From Syntrophorhabdus sp. PtaB.Bin047 (GTDB lineage: Bacteria > Desulfobacterota > Syntrophorhabdia > Syntrophorhabdales > Syntrophorhabdaceae), in contig MVQP01000019.1 of assembly GCA_002067235.1 (NCBI GenBank), positions 1 to 36,534 of the forward strand: DNA of 36,534 nucleotides. Direction: 5' to 3'. The position numbers and the translations under genes are program-made. Under the pieces are notes generated by a model, which made no database searches, was not told the DNA's origin, and saw only the letters and a list, made by a program, of their open reading frames with translations. Below, in pieces: positions 16,258 to 27,108 of this stretch; positions within the stretch are counted from its first letter, which is position 1; each line of letters begins with the position of its first letter.

Positions 16258-17324
16258 TACAGGAAGAGAACTCCACGGAGATCTCCGAGCTTTACAGGAA
16301 GGAAGAGAACGGGGGCGAAGAGGGCATCATCACCCTGCGGCCGAGCCGCCTGTCCGAGTATGTCGGCCAGGACACCATCGTGGAGACCCTGCAGATAGCC
16401 ATCGAGGCGGCGTTGAAAAGGGGGGAGCCCCTGGAGCACATCCTCTTCAACGGGCCCCCGGGGCTGGGAAAGACCACGCTGGCGCACATCATCGCAAACG
16501 AGATGGGCACACGCATCGTGACATCCTCGGGCCCCGCGCTGGAAAAGGGCGGTGACCTCATGGGCCTCCTGACGCACCTTGAAAAGGGGGACGTCTTTTT
16601 CATCGACGAGATCCATCGCATACCGAAGATCGTCGAAGAGTTCCTCTATCCCGCTATGGAAGACTTCGCCGTAGATTTCATCTTCGACAAAGGTATTCAT
16701 GCGAGGACGCACAGATATCGCCTCGAGCAGTTCACGCTCATCGGCGCGACGACACGCTCCGGCCTTCTGTCGTCCCCGCTCAGGGAGCGCTTCGGCATCG
16801 TACGGGACCTCGATTTCTACAAGGATGAAGACCTGGTGAAGATCATAAAGCGGTCGGCCGCCATCCTGAGTGTCAGCGTCGATGACGAGGGCGCCTACGA
16901 GACGGCGAAGCGTGCCCGGGGGACGCCCAGGGTGGCGAACAGGCTCCTCAAGCGAGTCCGTGACTACGCCGATGTCAGGGCTGGCGGGGTGATAACGAAG
17001 AACGTGGCCATCGACGCCTTGAGCCTTGAGGGCATCGACGGCCATGGCCTCGGCGAGACGGACAGGAAGTTCCTCAAGACAATTATCCTCAACTACAAGG
17101 GCGGTCCCGTGGGCATCGAGGCCCTTGCGGCGACGCTGCAGCTGGAGTCCGACGTGCTCATCGAGGTCGTCGAACCCTTTCTGCTGAAATCGGGGTTCAT
17201 CATCCGCACCTCCCAGGGCAGGAAGGCCTCGGAGAGGGCCTTTTCCCATCTGGGCATTCCCCTGACGGGGACGCCGGCCACGGGTGGGCTGTTCGACGAT
17301 GTGCCCGCCGGAAAAGGCAAATAG
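16254..17324 (+). CDS. ruvB: Holliday junction DNA helicase RuvB
   Basis: AAA+ hexameric motor that drives branch migration with RuvA. Walker A GPPGLGKT at about residues 67-74, Walker [10 protein letters not shown] at 114-122, sensor and arginine-finger region [18 protein letters not shown], then the AAA+ lid ([19 protein letters not shown]) and a C-terminal winged helix ending with the conserved [15 protein letters not shown]. At 356 aa it is slightly longer than usual because of an N-terminal acidic extension of about 25 residues before the typical [12 protein letters not shown]. Start ATG 16254 overlaps the ruvA stop. Confidence 0.97.
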   Translation: MIQEENSTEISELYRKEENGGEEGIITLRPSRLSEYVGQDTIVETLQIAIEAALKRGEPLEHILFNGPPGLGKTTLAHIIANEMGTRIVTSSGPALEKGGDLMGLLTHLEKGDVFFIDEIHRIPKIVEEFLYPAMEDFAVDFIFDKGIHARTHRYRLEQFTLIGATTRSGLLSSPLRERFGIVRDLDFYKDEDLVKIIKRSAAILSVSVDDEGAYETAKRARGTPRVANRLLKRVRDYADVRAGGVITKNVAIDALSLEGIDGHGLGETDRKFLKTIILNYKGGPVGIEALAATLQLESDVLIEVVEPFLLKSGFIIRTSQGRKASERAFSHLGIPLTGTPATGGLFDDVPAGKGK

Positions 17325-17369
17325 ACATACCTTCCCCGGATTGTCCGCCAGACTCCCCGTTTCCCCCGA

Positions 17370-17399
17370 TTAGCCTTGATTTTAGCGGGATAGTATATT
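17370..17399 (+). promoter_or_regulatory. Possible purA promoter
   Basis: TATATT at 17394-17399 is a good -10; the best -35 with an 18-base spacer is TTAGCC at 17370-17375, which matches only partly. A TTGATT at 17376 is spaced too closely to serve. Confidence 0.35.
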
Positions 17400-17401
17400 A
17401 A

Positions 17402-18730
<1,329 letters not shown>

Positions 18731-18854
18731 CACGGCTGTCTGCTGTCAGAAATCCGACGCCATGACCGGCCCATGACCGCCCCTGTCGGGAGCCTTCTTA
18801 CGTAACCCGTCAAAATCTAAGAGGTGGCATGGTTGTTGCAAAAATCTCACCACT

Positions 18855-19550
18855 ATGGCTACCAATCTCGATATCACCCAGACAGTATCGATGCTGCAGT
18901 ATGTGCAGAACGGTCGGAAGAAGGCGGACAACTTCATTGTCAATCCCGACGCCTCAGGCTTTCAGGATGTCCTGCTTCGATCCCTGACAACGGGACGGGG
19001 CGCGGAGTTCAGCTCCGCGCAGGCGGGCCCGGGCATATCCCCCGCACCGGTCGTTGACAATGAGGAGACCAGGTTCCGGAAGTGTCTCGATTTCGTTCTC
19101 GAGAAAGAAGGGAGCCGGCTTGTCAGAGAAGACGGAGAACGCGGCGCGTCCCGCTACGGCATCCTGCAATCCACAGCAAGGGCCCTCGGATACAAAGGGA
19201 ACATCAGGAACATCACCAGGGAGCAGGTGGAAGGGATCTACAGGAAGCTCTGGGACGCATCGGGTGCGTCTTCATTACCCTATCCTCTGAGCGTCGTTCA
19301 CTTCGACACCTATGTCAACAGCCCTGCAGCGGCCAGGAAGCTCCTCCAGAGATCACAGGGGAATATCGACGACTACCTGGCAATGAGAGAGCAACGCTAT
19401 GTGAGGCTTGCTTCCGCCAAGCCGCAGGTGTATGCCAAGTACCTGAAGGGCTGGAAGAACAGGATCAACAGTCTGCGGACCGTGGTGGCCGAACACGACA
19501 GGGAGAGCATGTACGCCCGGAACGACCTCTCGACCCCCGGTAAGGGGTAG
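18855..19550 (+). CDS. GH108-type muramidase / endolysin-like protein
   Basis: A 231-aa protein. The first 70 residues match nothing I know. From about residue 75 it follows the glycosyl hydrolase 108 and peptidoglycan-binding pattern: FRKCLDFVLEKEGSRLV, whose Glu is the expected catalytic acid, then SRYGILQSTARALG, ITREQVEGIYRKLWD, LPYPLSVVHFDTYVNSP, AARKLLQRSQG and YAKYLKGWKNRINSL. Such enzymes cleave cell-wall glycan in phage lysis or secretion. There is no signal peptide, so export would need another route. ATG 18855 lacks a ribosome site; GAGGTGG at 18821-18827 better serves an ATG at 18829 in another frame, which reads poorly. Confidence 0.8.
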   Translation: MATNLDITQTVSMLQYVQNGRKKADNFIVNPDASGFQDVLLRSLTTGRGAEFSSAQAGPGISPAPVVDNEETRFRKCLDFVLEKEGSRLVREDGERGASRYGILQSTARALGYKGNIRNITREQVEGIYRKLWDASGASSLPYPLSVVHFDTYVNSPAAARKLLQRSQGNIDDYLAMREQRYVRLASAKPQVYAKYLKGWKNRINSLRTVVAEHDRESMYARNDLSTPGKG

Positions 19551-19627
19551 GGTTTGAGGCCCCCCGCCGGGAACTCGGTCAACCCCCTTCAGACCATCGA
19601 CTATCAATGCCAGACCGCGGAAATCTG

Positions 19628-19657
19628 TTGACTTTGGCTGTTTTTTCGGGTTTTAAT
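19628..19657 (+). promoter_or_regulatory. Promoter of the rpsU-yqeY-mutS2-dnaG-rpoD cluster
   Basis: TTGACT at 19628-19633 and TTTAAT at 19652-19657 with an 18-base spacer; each is one base from consensus. Predicted start near 19664 gives a leader of about 37 bases to rpsU. Confidence 0.65.
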
Positions 19658-19700
19658 AAGAAGCTTTAACTAACGGACCAATGGAGGGAGGGAAGAATGG

Positions 19701-19910
19701 ATGCCAGCAGTTATTATAAGAGAAGGTGAATCCTTCGAGAGTGCCCTCAAGAGATTTAAAAAGCAGTGTGAGAAAACCGGGATCCTCTCAGAGATAAAGA
19801 AAAGAGAACACTACGAAAAACCCAGCGTTAAAAGAAAGAAGAAAATACTCGCTGCGAAAAAGAGAGCTCTGAAGAAACTCAAGAGAACCATGGATAAAGG
19901 TCTTTACTAG
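19701..19910 (+). CDS. rpsU: 30S ribosomal protein S21
   Basis: A 69-aa basic protein of the small ribosomal subunit that helps mRNA pairing at initiation. [20 protein letters not shown] is the diagnostic start, and the lysine/arginine-rich helix [19 protein letters not shown] follows. ATG 19701 is preceded by a strong purine site GGAGGGAGGGAAG at 19684-19696. It heads the macromolecular-synthesis cluster, as in many bacteria. Confidence 0.97.
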   Translation: MPAVIIREGESFESALKRFKKQCEKTGILSEIKKREHYEKPSVKRKKKILAAKKRALKKLKRTMDKGLY

Positions 19911-19916
19911 GAGTAA

Positions 19917-20363
19917 ATGGACTATAGATCCAAAATTGAAGAGGGTTTAAAAGAGGCTTTAAAGAAGAGGGACAGCATAAGGGTGTCCGTGTTTCGGATG
20001 CTCCTTGCCTCCATAAAGAACAAGGAAGTCGAGAAAATCAGACCTCTGTCTGACGAGGAGTTCTACGCCCTCGTTAAGACGTCGATCAAACAACACAACG
20101 ATTCCATCGAAAGCTTCACGAAAGGCGGGCGTCTCGAACTCGCCGAAAAGGAAGAGAAGGAGCTGGAGATACTCAAGGAGTTTCAGCCCTCACAACTGTC
20201 GGAGGAAGAGATCCTCAGGGAGATAGAGGAAGCGGTCGCAGCCGTCGGCGCAACGAGCCGGAAGGAGATGGGGAAGGTGATAAAGGTCCTCATGGATAAG
20301 TTTCCGGGAAGGATAGACGGCAAAGTGTTGAGTGCAATGGTGCTTAAGAGACTGTCATCGTGA
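19917..20363 (+). CDS. yqeY: YqeY/GatB-like protein
   Basis: A 148-aa helical protein of the YqeY family, related to the tail domain of the GatB amidotransferase subunit; its exact role in tRNA metabolism is not settled. Typical blocks are ALKKRDSIRVSVFRMLLASIKN at about 15-36 and AVGATSRKEMGKVIKVLMDKF near 107-127. It starts six bases after rpsU with AGGAG just before ATG 19917. YqeY is the usual neighbour of rpsU, dnaG and rpoD in many genomes. Confidence 0.95.
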   Translation: MDYRSKIEEGLKEALKKRDSIRVSVFRMLLASIKNKEVEKIRPLSDEEFYALVKTSIKQHNDSIESFTKGGRLELAEKEEKELEILKEFQPSQLSEEEILREIEEAVAAVGATSRKEMGKVIKVLMDKFPGRIDGKVLSAMVLKRLSS

Positions 20364-20384
20364 TGACGACAGTCGAAAGCCCCT

Positions 20385-22676
20385 ATGATCGATAAGACAT
20401 TATCATACCTCGATTACCTCAAGCTCAGGGATGTTATACTCCAATTTTCTTCGACGCCCTTTTCCAGGGACGCCCTCGGAGACCTTCGTCCGCTTGACGA
20501 TATAGAAGAGATCAAAAGGCGCCATGACCGCATAGAAGCCGTCATGGATGTCATAAAGTGGGACGGCAGGGTGCCTCTCTCCGACGTCCCCGACATAACC
20601 GGGGTGCTGGCAAGGATCGCCATCAGGGATTCTGTCCTCGAGCCCTCGGAATTCCTTTCGCTGACAGATTTCCTCAGGGTCTGCGAAGACGTTTCGGGCT
20701 TTCTCGCAAAGGTGTTCAAGAGAAGCGCCTTCACCGAGGAACTCGTCGCAGGGATCGACAGGCTGCCTGTGCTCTCCCGGCGCATCGCGCGCTCCGTGAA
20801 CGTGGAGGGTTACCTGGAGGACAGCGCGTCCTACGAGCTGTCACGCATACGGGCTGATCTCTTCGTGAACAGGGAGAGGATCAAGAAGCAGCTCGAGAGG
20901 ATAATGGGCCGGGAGGCAATGCGTCCCATCATCCAGGATGACTACATATCCCTGAGGAACAACAGGTACGTCATTCCCCTGAAGCCGAACTTCAACGAGG
21001 CCATCCAGGGCATCGTCCACGACTATTCACATTCCCTCAAGACGTCCTTCGTCGAGTCCGTGGAGTGCGTGGAGCTCAACAACGGCATCAACATCCTCGT
21101 CAATGAGGAAAAGGAGGAGGAAAAGAAGGTCCTCCACGAGCTCACCGATTTCACCCGGGGTTTCAGGGAGGCGCTTGAAAGGAACGTGCGGTGCCTCGCT
21201 GAGCTCGATTTCTTTCACGCCATGGCTCTTTTCTGCCACGAATTCAGGTGCGTCAGGCCCGATGTGACGCCGTCGGGCGCCCTTGAGATCAAGAAGGCCA
21301 TCAATCCCTTCATAGCGATGTCGCGCAAGAAGGATGCCGTGCCCATCGATATCGTCATGAAGGAGAACGAGAAGGTGATGATCATAAGCGGTCCCAACGC
21401 CGGGGGCAAGACGGCGGCGCTGAAGACGATCGGGCTTCTGTCGCTCATGGCGAAGACGGGGCTCTTCATTCCCGCCGCCGAAAGGCCGGTGGTCCCCCTC
21501 TTCTCAAACGTGTTCGCGCTGATCGGCGACGAGCAGGACATATCTCTTGAACTGAGCAGCTTCACCGCCCACATGTACGCCATCAAGGACCTCTATCTCA
21601 ACGCCAGGGAGAACGAGCTCGTTCTCATCGATGAGATAGGCGGGAACACGGAGCCCCAGGAAGCATCGGCACTGGCGATGGGGGTCATCGATGCCTTCGT
21701 GGAGAAGGGATGCCGAATTGTCGTCACAACCCATCTCAACCTCATCAAGGCCTACGGGTATATGAAGGAATACGCCATGAACGTGGCGACCTCCTTCGAT
21801 ACCACGAACATGAAACCTCTTTACCAGCTCGTCTACGGGACCGCCGGGTACTCGAACGCCATCAACGTTGCCAGAAAGATCGACGTTCCCCGGGTCATAA
21901 TAGAGAAGAGTTACACCTATCTCAACGAGCAGGAATTCATGCTCAACGACCTCATAACGAGCCTTGAGGAGGAGAAGACAAAGACGGCAGAAGAGCGCCG
22001 GGAACTGGCGAAGGTCAAGGAAGAGGCCCGCGAGCGGCTCAAGGTCATCAGGGAGAAGAAGGATGAATACCTCCGAAAATGGGAGGACAAAGCCCGTGAA
22101 AGGCTCCTCGAACTGGAGATCGAAGTCGATGAGATCAAAAAAGAGGTTGCAAAAAAGGAAAGAACGTCTATAACAAAGAGTAAGGACAGAATACGTTCCC
22201 TGAAGGAAAAGCTGGGGGGACCCGCTAAGGAGGTCGGGGAGGACATCCGAATAGGCGATTACGTTCTTGTGAAGACGCTGGGAAGCAAAGGATACGTCGT
22301 CGATGTCGACAAAGAGGGAAGTGTTTTCGAAGTTGCCGTCGGCAATGTCAGGACGAAGCTGAAACGGATGTTCATCTCGAAGACCGTCGAAGACCCGAAC
22401 CGGGTGTCGCGGGACAGATCCGAAATAAACGTAGAAAAAACAGAGCAGCGGGACCTGAAGATCATCGGCATGCGGGTGGAAGAGGCGCTGAAGACCGTCG
22501 ATACCTTCCTCGACCGGGCCGTTGTCGAGGGTACATCGCAGGTCAGGATAGTGCATGGGGTGGGGACAGGGCGGCTCATGCAGGCCGTGAGGGACCGTCT
22601 CGCCGAGACGCCTTATGTCCGCGCGTTTCACGCGGACGAGCGCAATGCCGGCGTCACCATAGTGGAGTTCGCATGA
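20385..22676 (+). CDS. mutS2: Endonuclease MutS2
   Basis: A 763-aa MutS2 ATPase, which acts against recombination intermediates or on stalled ribosomes depending on species. The core and lever region LDYLKLRDVILQFSS opens the protein, Walker A GPNAGGKT is near residue 336, Walker B LVLIDEIGGNTEPQEASALA follows, then a coiled coil rich in Glu and Lys (about 520-610) and a C-terminal Smr domain with HGVGTGRL near 724. The first Smr motif, usually LDLHG or LDLRG, reads DLKIIGMRVEEAL, so the conserved acidic residue appears displaced. Start ATG 20385 has no clear ribosome site; it is 21 bases after yqeY. The stop overlaps dnaG's ATG. Confidence 0.95.
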   Translation: MIDKTLSYLDYLKLRDVILQFSSTPFSRDALGDLRPLDDIEEIKRRHDRIEAVMDVIKWDGRVPLSDVPDITGVLARIAIRDSVLEPSEFLSLTDFLRVCEDVSGFLAKVFKRSAFTEELVAGIDRLPVLSRRIARSVNVEGYLEDSASYELSRIRADLFVNRERIKKQLERIMGREAMRPIIQDDYISLRNNRYVIPLKPNFNEAIQGIVHDYSHSLKTSFVESVECVELNNGINILVNEEKEEEKKVLHELTDFTRGFREALERNVRCLAELDFFHAMALFCHEFRCVRPDVTPSGALEIKKAINPFIAMSRKKDAVPIDIVMKENEKVMIISGPNAGGKTAALKTIGLLSLMAKTGLFIPAAERPVVPLFSNVFALIGDEQDISLELSSFTAHMYAIKDLYLNARENELVLIDEIGGNTEPQEASALAMGVIDAFVEKGCRIVVTTHLNLIKAYGYMKEYAMNVATSFDTTNMKPLYQLVYGTAGYSNAINVARKIDVPRVIIEKSYTYLNEQEFMLNDLITSLEEEKTKTAEERRELAKVKEEARERLKVIREKKDEYLRKWEDKARERLLELEIEVDEIKKEVAKKERTSITKSKDRIRSLKEKLGGPAKEVGEDIRIGDYVLVKTLGSKGYVVDVDKEGSVFEVAVGNVRTKLKRMFISKTVEDPNRVSRDRSEINVEKTEQRDLKIIGMRVEEALKTVDTFLDRAVVEGTSQVRIVHGVGTGRLMQAVRDRLAETPYVRAFHADERNAGVTIVEFA

Positions 22677-24385
22677 AAGGGTCACTCGACGAGCTTCTGC
22701 AGAGAGTGAACATCATCGACGTCATATCCCAGCACGTGAAGCTGAGAAAGGCCGGAAAAGACTACATGGGTCTGTGCCCTTTCCACAAGGAGAAGACGCC
22801 ATCCTTCACCGTGAGCGTCGAGAAGCAGATCTTCTATTGTTTCGGCTGCAGGGAAGGCGGCAACGCCATCAACTTCGTAATGAAGTACGAGAACCTGACC
22901 TTCGTCGAGGCCCTTGAGCATCTTGGCCGTCAATACGGCATAGAGGTCGAAAGGAAGGGAGACAGGAGAAAAGCCGGGCACTACGATGCCCTGGGGAAGC
23001 TCTGCGAATACTATCAGAAGACCCTCAGGCGCACAAGCTTTGCCCTCGAGTATCTCGCCAGGCGCGGCATTTCCCGTGAGATCGCGGACGAGTTCAGGCT
23101 CGGCTACAGCGTGCGTTCCCGGGGCGCCCTGAAGGCGGCCCTGAAGGCAACGGAGATACCCGCCGACGTGTTCCTCGGCACCGGCATCGTGAGGATGAAA
23201 GAGACGGAGCTCTACGACATGTTCGGGGGCAGGATCGTCATTCCCATCATCGATGTCAACAAGAGGGTCATTGGTTTCGGAGGAAGGACGCTGGAAAAGG
23301 ACGGCATACCGAAGTACGTGAACTCGCCCGAGTCGTCCGTGTTCTCGAAGCGCACGTCCCTGTTCGGCATAGACAGGACGAAGAGACACATCACCGATCG
23401 GGACGAGGTGTACATCGTTGAGGGCTATTTCGATCTCATAGCCCTGTACGGGGCGGGGATCACCAATGTGGTCTCGACGCTGGGAACATCGGTCACCGAG
23501 GGGCAGATCATGAAGCTGAGGAACTACACGGAGAACATCACCCTCATGCTCGATGGCGACGAAGCGGGGATCAAGAGCGCCCTGAGGCTTATCGGCCTCT
23601 TCGCGGAGATGGATGTCAACGGCAACATGGTCGTCCTGCCGGAGGGGCATGATCCCGACAGCTTTGTCCGGGAAAAAGGCGCCGCCGCCGTGGCGGAGGT
23701 CGTGAAGGGCAAGAAGCCCATCCTCGACTTCTACTTCGACCGTTATGCCGGAAGAGAGAAGATGACGACCCTTCAGGGCAAGCAGGCCTTCATCAGGCAG
23801 GTGATGCCTCACATCGATGCCATCCGCGACAGGGTCAAGAGAAGACTGTACGTCAAGAGGCTTTCGGAGTTGACGGGGGTCGAAGAAGAGCACTTTGCAG
23901 GGACGAGAACGTACGAGGTGAGAGGCGGGACCCCGGGGGCGGATGCCGCGAAAGGGATGATCGAGAGGAAGGTCATCAATGTCTGCATGGCACGCCCCGA
24001 GCTTCTTGAGTATTTCAAGGGAAAGGAGGTATTGCATTATATCAGGGATGACGATGTCAGAGAGATCATAACGAGAATGGTTACCTGTTTTGAACAGGGA
24101 AGGAACCTTGACGTGAAGAACTTTATCGAGACGCTTGATAAGGAGGACCTGAAAGGGCTTGTCCTCAAAGCGGCCTTTGACGAGGCCGGGGTGGACCCCG
24201 ATGAGCCCGAGAAGGTGCTCCTCGATTATTTCAGGCATATTGAACGCCAGTTCTTCAGGGAGAAGTCGAAGAAGATCACCGAGAAGCTCGCCGAGGCGGA
24301 GAGATCGGGGGACGCAGCGGCGGTCACAGAACTCCTGGAACAGAAGAGGCAGGTATTGACGCATATAAAAAATAATTTTTTATAG
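22673..24385 (+). CDS. dnaG: DNA primase DnaG
   Basis: Makes RNA primers at the replication fork. The CHC2 zinc ribbon has C35, H38, C56 and C59 ([28 protein letters not shown]). The catalytic TOPRIM core shows [16 protein letters not shown] near 246-261 and LMLDGDEAG near 291, and a C-terminal DnaB-binding helical domain ends the protein. Length of 570 aa is usual. ATG 22673 overlaps the mutS2 stop (ATGA). rpoD follows ten bases later. Confidence 0.97.
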   Translation: MKGSLDELLQRVNIIDVISQHVKLRKAGKDYMGLCPFHKEKTPSFTVSVEKQIFYCFGCREGGNAINFVMKYENLTFVEALEHLGRQYGIEVERKGDRRKAGHYDALGKLCEYYQKTLRRTSFALEYLARRGISREIADEFRLGYSVRSRGALKAALKATEIPADVFLGTGIVRMKETELYDMFGGRIVIPIIDVNKRVIGFGGRTLEKDGIPKYVNSPESSVFSKRTSLFGIDRTKRHITDRDEVYIVEGYFDLIALYGAGITNVVSTLGTSVTEGQIMKLRNYTENITLMLDGDEAGIKSALRLIGLFAEMDVNGNMVVLPEGHDPDSFVREKGAAAVAEVVKGKKPILDFYFDRYAGREKMTTLQGKQAFIRQVMPHIDAIRDRVKRRLYVKRLSELTGVEEEHFAGTRTYEVRGGTPGADAAKGMIERKVINVCMARPELLEYFKGKEVLHYIRDDDVREIITRMVTCFEQGRNLDVKNFIETLDKEDLKGLVLKAAFDEAGVDPDEPEKVLLDYFRHIERQFFREKSKKITEKLAEAERSGDAAAVTELLEQKRQVLTHIKNNFL

Positions 24386-24395
24386 AGAGGTGGCC

Positions 24396-25943
24396 ATGCC
24401 TGAGAAAGTAAGGAGATACTATCCTTATGAAGAGAATCTTGAGAACAGGGAGCTGTACGCATTCATATCACATGGTGAGAAGCCCAGTAACATCCTTGAT
24501 GACATCGACCTTTTCGAGATCGAACACCAGGACGCGATCGGCGGGGTGGAGAACGTGGACGCCGACGAGACCCTGGAGGGGGATCTTGAGGAGGTCTACG
24601 ATGACGATCTTATCAACCCTATCCGTCATTACATCAAGGAGATGGGAAGCATGGCCCTCCTGACGCGGGAGGGCGAAAAGGAGATCGCCCGTCTCATGGA
24701 AGAGGCCAGGGAAGAGATAAAGCAGGTGCTCCTGTCTTTTCCCGGCACCGTCAAGGAGCTCCTTAACGCCCTCATGGCGCTCAAGACATCGAAGGCGGCA
24801 GTCAAAGACATTACCGTCGAGGCGGATGATGAGGACGAGGGGGACACGGAACTCGAATATCAGAGGGAAAGGGTGATCGCCCTCCTCGAACGGCTAAAAG
24901 AAGAGCATGCCCGGTCGAGGGAGAATGCCAGGGGCAGGAAAGACGGCCATGGCAAGGAGATGCAGAAGATAATAACCGAGATCAACCTCAGCAGGAAGAT
25001 CACGGAAAAGATCATCATGCGCATGAAGAGGTACGTGGAGCGCATCGACAAGATCGACGTCGAGATCGCACGGTACAAGAGATCAAAGGAAAAAGGAAGC
25101 AAGAGACATCTCCAGGCGCTCATGAACAGAAAGGCGAGGATCGAGGACGAGATCGGGATATCCTCGAAACTCCTGAGGCAGAGCCTGAAGAGGATCGAAC
25201 AGGCTGAATCCGATTTCGCGGGGGCCAAGAACGAGCTCGTCAAGGCCAATCTAAGGCTTGTCGTGAGCATCGCGAAGAGGTACATCAACAGGGGCCTGTC
25301 GCTGCTCGACCTCATCCAGGAGGGGAATATCGGCCTCATGAAGGCGGTGGACCGCTTCGAATACAAGAGGGGCTACAAGTTCAGCACTTACGCGACCTGG
25401 TGGATCCGCCAGTCGATCACGCGGGCCATCGCCGATCAGGCGCGGACGATACGGATCCCCGTCCACATGATAGAGACCATCAACAAGATCATACGGGTGT
25501 CCCGCGGACTCGTGCAGGAACTGGGCAGGGAGCCCTATCCCGACGAGATAGCCGACAGGATAGGCTTCTCGTCGGAAAAGGTGAGAAGGGTCCTCAGGAT
25601 AACCAAGGAGCCCATCTCCCTGGAGACGCCCATCAACGATGATGAGGATACACACCTCGCGGATTTCATCGAGGACAAGAATGTGCTCACGCCCCAGGAC
25701 TCGGCCATCTACGAAGACCTTGTGACCAACCTCAATTCCATCCTTTCGACGCTCTCCCCCAGGGAGGAAAGGGTGGTGAGGATGCGGTTCGGGCTCGGGG
25801 AGAGACAGGACCATACCCTGGAAGAAGTGGGTCAGGTCTTCGAGGTCACCCGCGAGCGGATAAGGCAGATCGAGGCCAAGGCCCTGAAGAAGCTCAGGCA
25901 CCCGATGAGGGCGAAGCTCCTGCGCTCTTTCGTGGATCTGTGA
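24396..25943 (+). CDS. rpoD: Primary sigma factor RpoD (sigma-70)
   Basis: Housekeeping sigma factor, 515 aa. Region 1.2 ([25 protein letters not shown]) is near residues 68-92, followed by a charged non-conserved stretch. Region 2 holds [39 protein letters not shown] and [17 protein letters not shown]. Region 3 holds [13 protein letters not shown]. Region 4 ends with [20 protein letters not shown], the -35 reader. Region 1.1 is short and acidic. I start at ATG 24396; the GTG at 24390 lies within the GAGAGGTGG ribosome site. A long palindrome follows and could end transcription. Confidence 0.97.
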   Translation: MPEKVRRYYPYEENLENRELYAFISHGEKPSNILDDIDLFEIEHQDAIGGVENVDADETLEGDLEEVYDDDLINPIRHYIKEMGSMALLTREGEKEIARLMEEAREEIKQVLLSFPGTVKELLNALMALKTSKAAVKDITVEADDEDEGDTELEYQRERVIALLERLKEEHARSRENARGRKDGHGKEMQKIITEINLSRKITEKIIMRMKRYVERIDKIDVEIARYKRSKEKGSKRHLQALMNRKARIEDEIGISSKLLRQSLKRIEQAESDFAGAKNELVKANLRLVVSIAKRYINRGLSLLDLIQEGNIGLMKAVDRFEYKRGYKFSTYATWWIRQSITRAIADQARTIRIPVHMIETINKIIRVSRGLVQELGREPYPDEIADRIGFSSEKVRRVLRITKEPISLETPINDDEDTHLADFIEDKNVLTPQDSAIYEDLVTNLNSILSTLSPREERVVRMRFGLGERQDHTLEEVGQVFEVTRERIRQIEAKALKKLRHPMRAKLLRSFVDL

Positions 25944-25950
25944 CATAGAG

Positions 25951-26094
25951 GACAATGACCAATGACCAAATTCCAATAACCAATTGACCAAAACGAGAGG
26001 CAGCACAAGGCTGTAGTGCTTGTTGCCGTTTGGTAATTGGAGCTTGGTGATTGGTTATTTTCTGGTCATTGGGATTTGGTCATTGGTCATTGTC
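25951..26094. repeat. Palindromic heptad repeat, TGACCAA family (copy 1)
   Basis: The 21 bases at 25951-25971 and 26074-26094 are perfect reverse complements (GACAATGACCAATGACCAAA-type), and inner parts around 25973-25983 and 26049-26060 also pair. Units of seven bases (TGACCAA) recur. It could fold into a long hairpin after rpoD. Confidence 0.85.
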
Positions 26095-26114
26095 TTCTCG
26101 TTGCCAGTTTTTCC

Positions 26115-26141
26115 TTGACAAAAGGGCATCGGTAAAATAAT
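26115..26141 (+). promoter_or_regulatory. Possible fixABCX promoter
   Basis: A consensus TTGACA at 26115-26120 is followed by AATAAT at 26136-26141 with a short 15-base spacer, or TAATTT at 26138-26143 with 17. Neither pairing is ideal, and a second -10-like TATAAG sits at 26213. Confidence 0.35.
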
Positions 26142-26301
26142 TTATGCAAAATTTCCCATAGTTGTGATGACAAATTCAAGGTAAAACAAGGGGATTTTTA
26201 CATTGCTCATGGTATAAGTACAGTCCTGTTCGACTCCCGGTCGTTTTGTTTTTTTTTCGTGGTTTTCGGTGTAAATCCACATACAGGAGGAGGCTGAAAA
26301 A

Positions 26302-27093
26302 GTGAAGGTCCTAGTGTTCATGAAGCAGGTGGCTGATACGGAGGCGCGCATCATCATAAGCTCCGATCAGAAGAGTCTTGAGGTCGAAAACAAATATGTC
26401 GTGAACTTCTTCGATGAATTTGCCGTTGAGGAGGCCATACGCATAAAAGAGGCGCTGAAGGACGTTGAGATAACGGTATGTGCCTTTGCGCCGCAGAGGG
26501 CCGTCGAAGCCTTGAGGACGACGATAGCCATGGGCGCGGACAGGGCTTTCCTTATCGACAGTACGAACCGCGAGACCGACGATCCCCTTATCGTTTCGCG
26601 CGTTCTCGCGGGATTCGCACGGAAAGACGGGTTCGATGTCATACTCTGCGGACGCCAGGCGATGGACGACGAGAGCGCCAACGTGGGTCCCATGGTGGCG
26701 GAGTTCCTCGGCATACCGCACGTGAGCCAGGTGACGAAGCTCAGCATCGCCGGCGGCGGCAAGGCCGAGGTCGAAAGCGAGATAGAAGGGGGCATGAGGA
26801 CGTCGGAGGTCTCGCTGCCGGCCCTTTTCACCTGTCAGAAAGGCCTCAACGAGCCGAGGGTGCCCCTCATTACGGGCGTGATGAAGGCCATGAAGACGCA
26901 GATAGATGTCCTTGATCCAGCATCCATCGAGATACCCTTCGGCCCCATAGGCAAAGAGGCATCGAAGATCACGGTGCTGTCCTACGAGGCACCCGCCGGC
27001 CGGCCTTCGGTCCGCATCATGGATGGAGCGTCGCCGGAAGAGAAGGTGCAGAACCTCGTCAGGGCGCTCAAGGACGAAGCGAAGGTCCTGTAG
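26302..27093 (+). CDS. fixA: Electron transfer flavoprotein beta subunit (FixA/EtfB)
   Basis: Small ETF subunit, 263 aa. VFMKQVADTEARI opens the protein; INPxDxxA-type position reads VVNFFDEFAVEEAIRIKE; then GADRAFLIDS, DVILCGRQAMDDESANVGPMVAEFLGIPHV and the C-terminal VTKLSIA region. It pairs with EtfA and binds AMP or, in bifurcating types, FAD. The NFFDEF variant differs from the usual NPxDE. GTG 26302 follows GGAGGAGG. First gene of fixABCX; etfA starts 15 bases on. Confidence 0.92.
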   Translation: MKVLVFMKQVADTEARIIISSDQKSLEVENKYVVNFFDEFAVEEAIRIKEALKDVEITVCAFAPQRAVEALRTTIAMGADRAFLIDSTNRETDDPLIVSRVLAGFARKDGFDVILCGRQAMDDESANVGPMVAEFLGIPHVSQVTKLSIAGGGKAEVESEIEGGMRTSEVSLPALFTCQKGLNEPRVPLITGVMKAMKTQIDVLDPASIEIPFGPIGKEASKITVLSYEAPAGRPSVRIMDGASPEEKVQNLVRALKDEAKVL

Positions 27094-27108
27094 AGAGGAG
27101 GATTGCAC

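Larger units (their letters stand above)
25944..26301 (+). other. 358-bp gap with heptad palindrome and etfB leader
   Basis: The first part is the TGACCAA-family palindrome at 25951-26094. The second part is AT-rich and carries TTGACA at 26115-26120 and TATAAG at 26213-26218, then GGAGGAGG before the etfB GTG. A leader of 100-170 bases is likely. No gene seen. Confidence 0.6.

Noticed and set aside
21504..22685. 393-codon open frame on the - strand
   Set aside because: Mirror frame of mutS2.
22682..24364. 560-codon open frame on the - strand
   Set aside because: Mirror frame of dnaG caused by GC-rich codon use; dnaG motifs are complete on the + strand.
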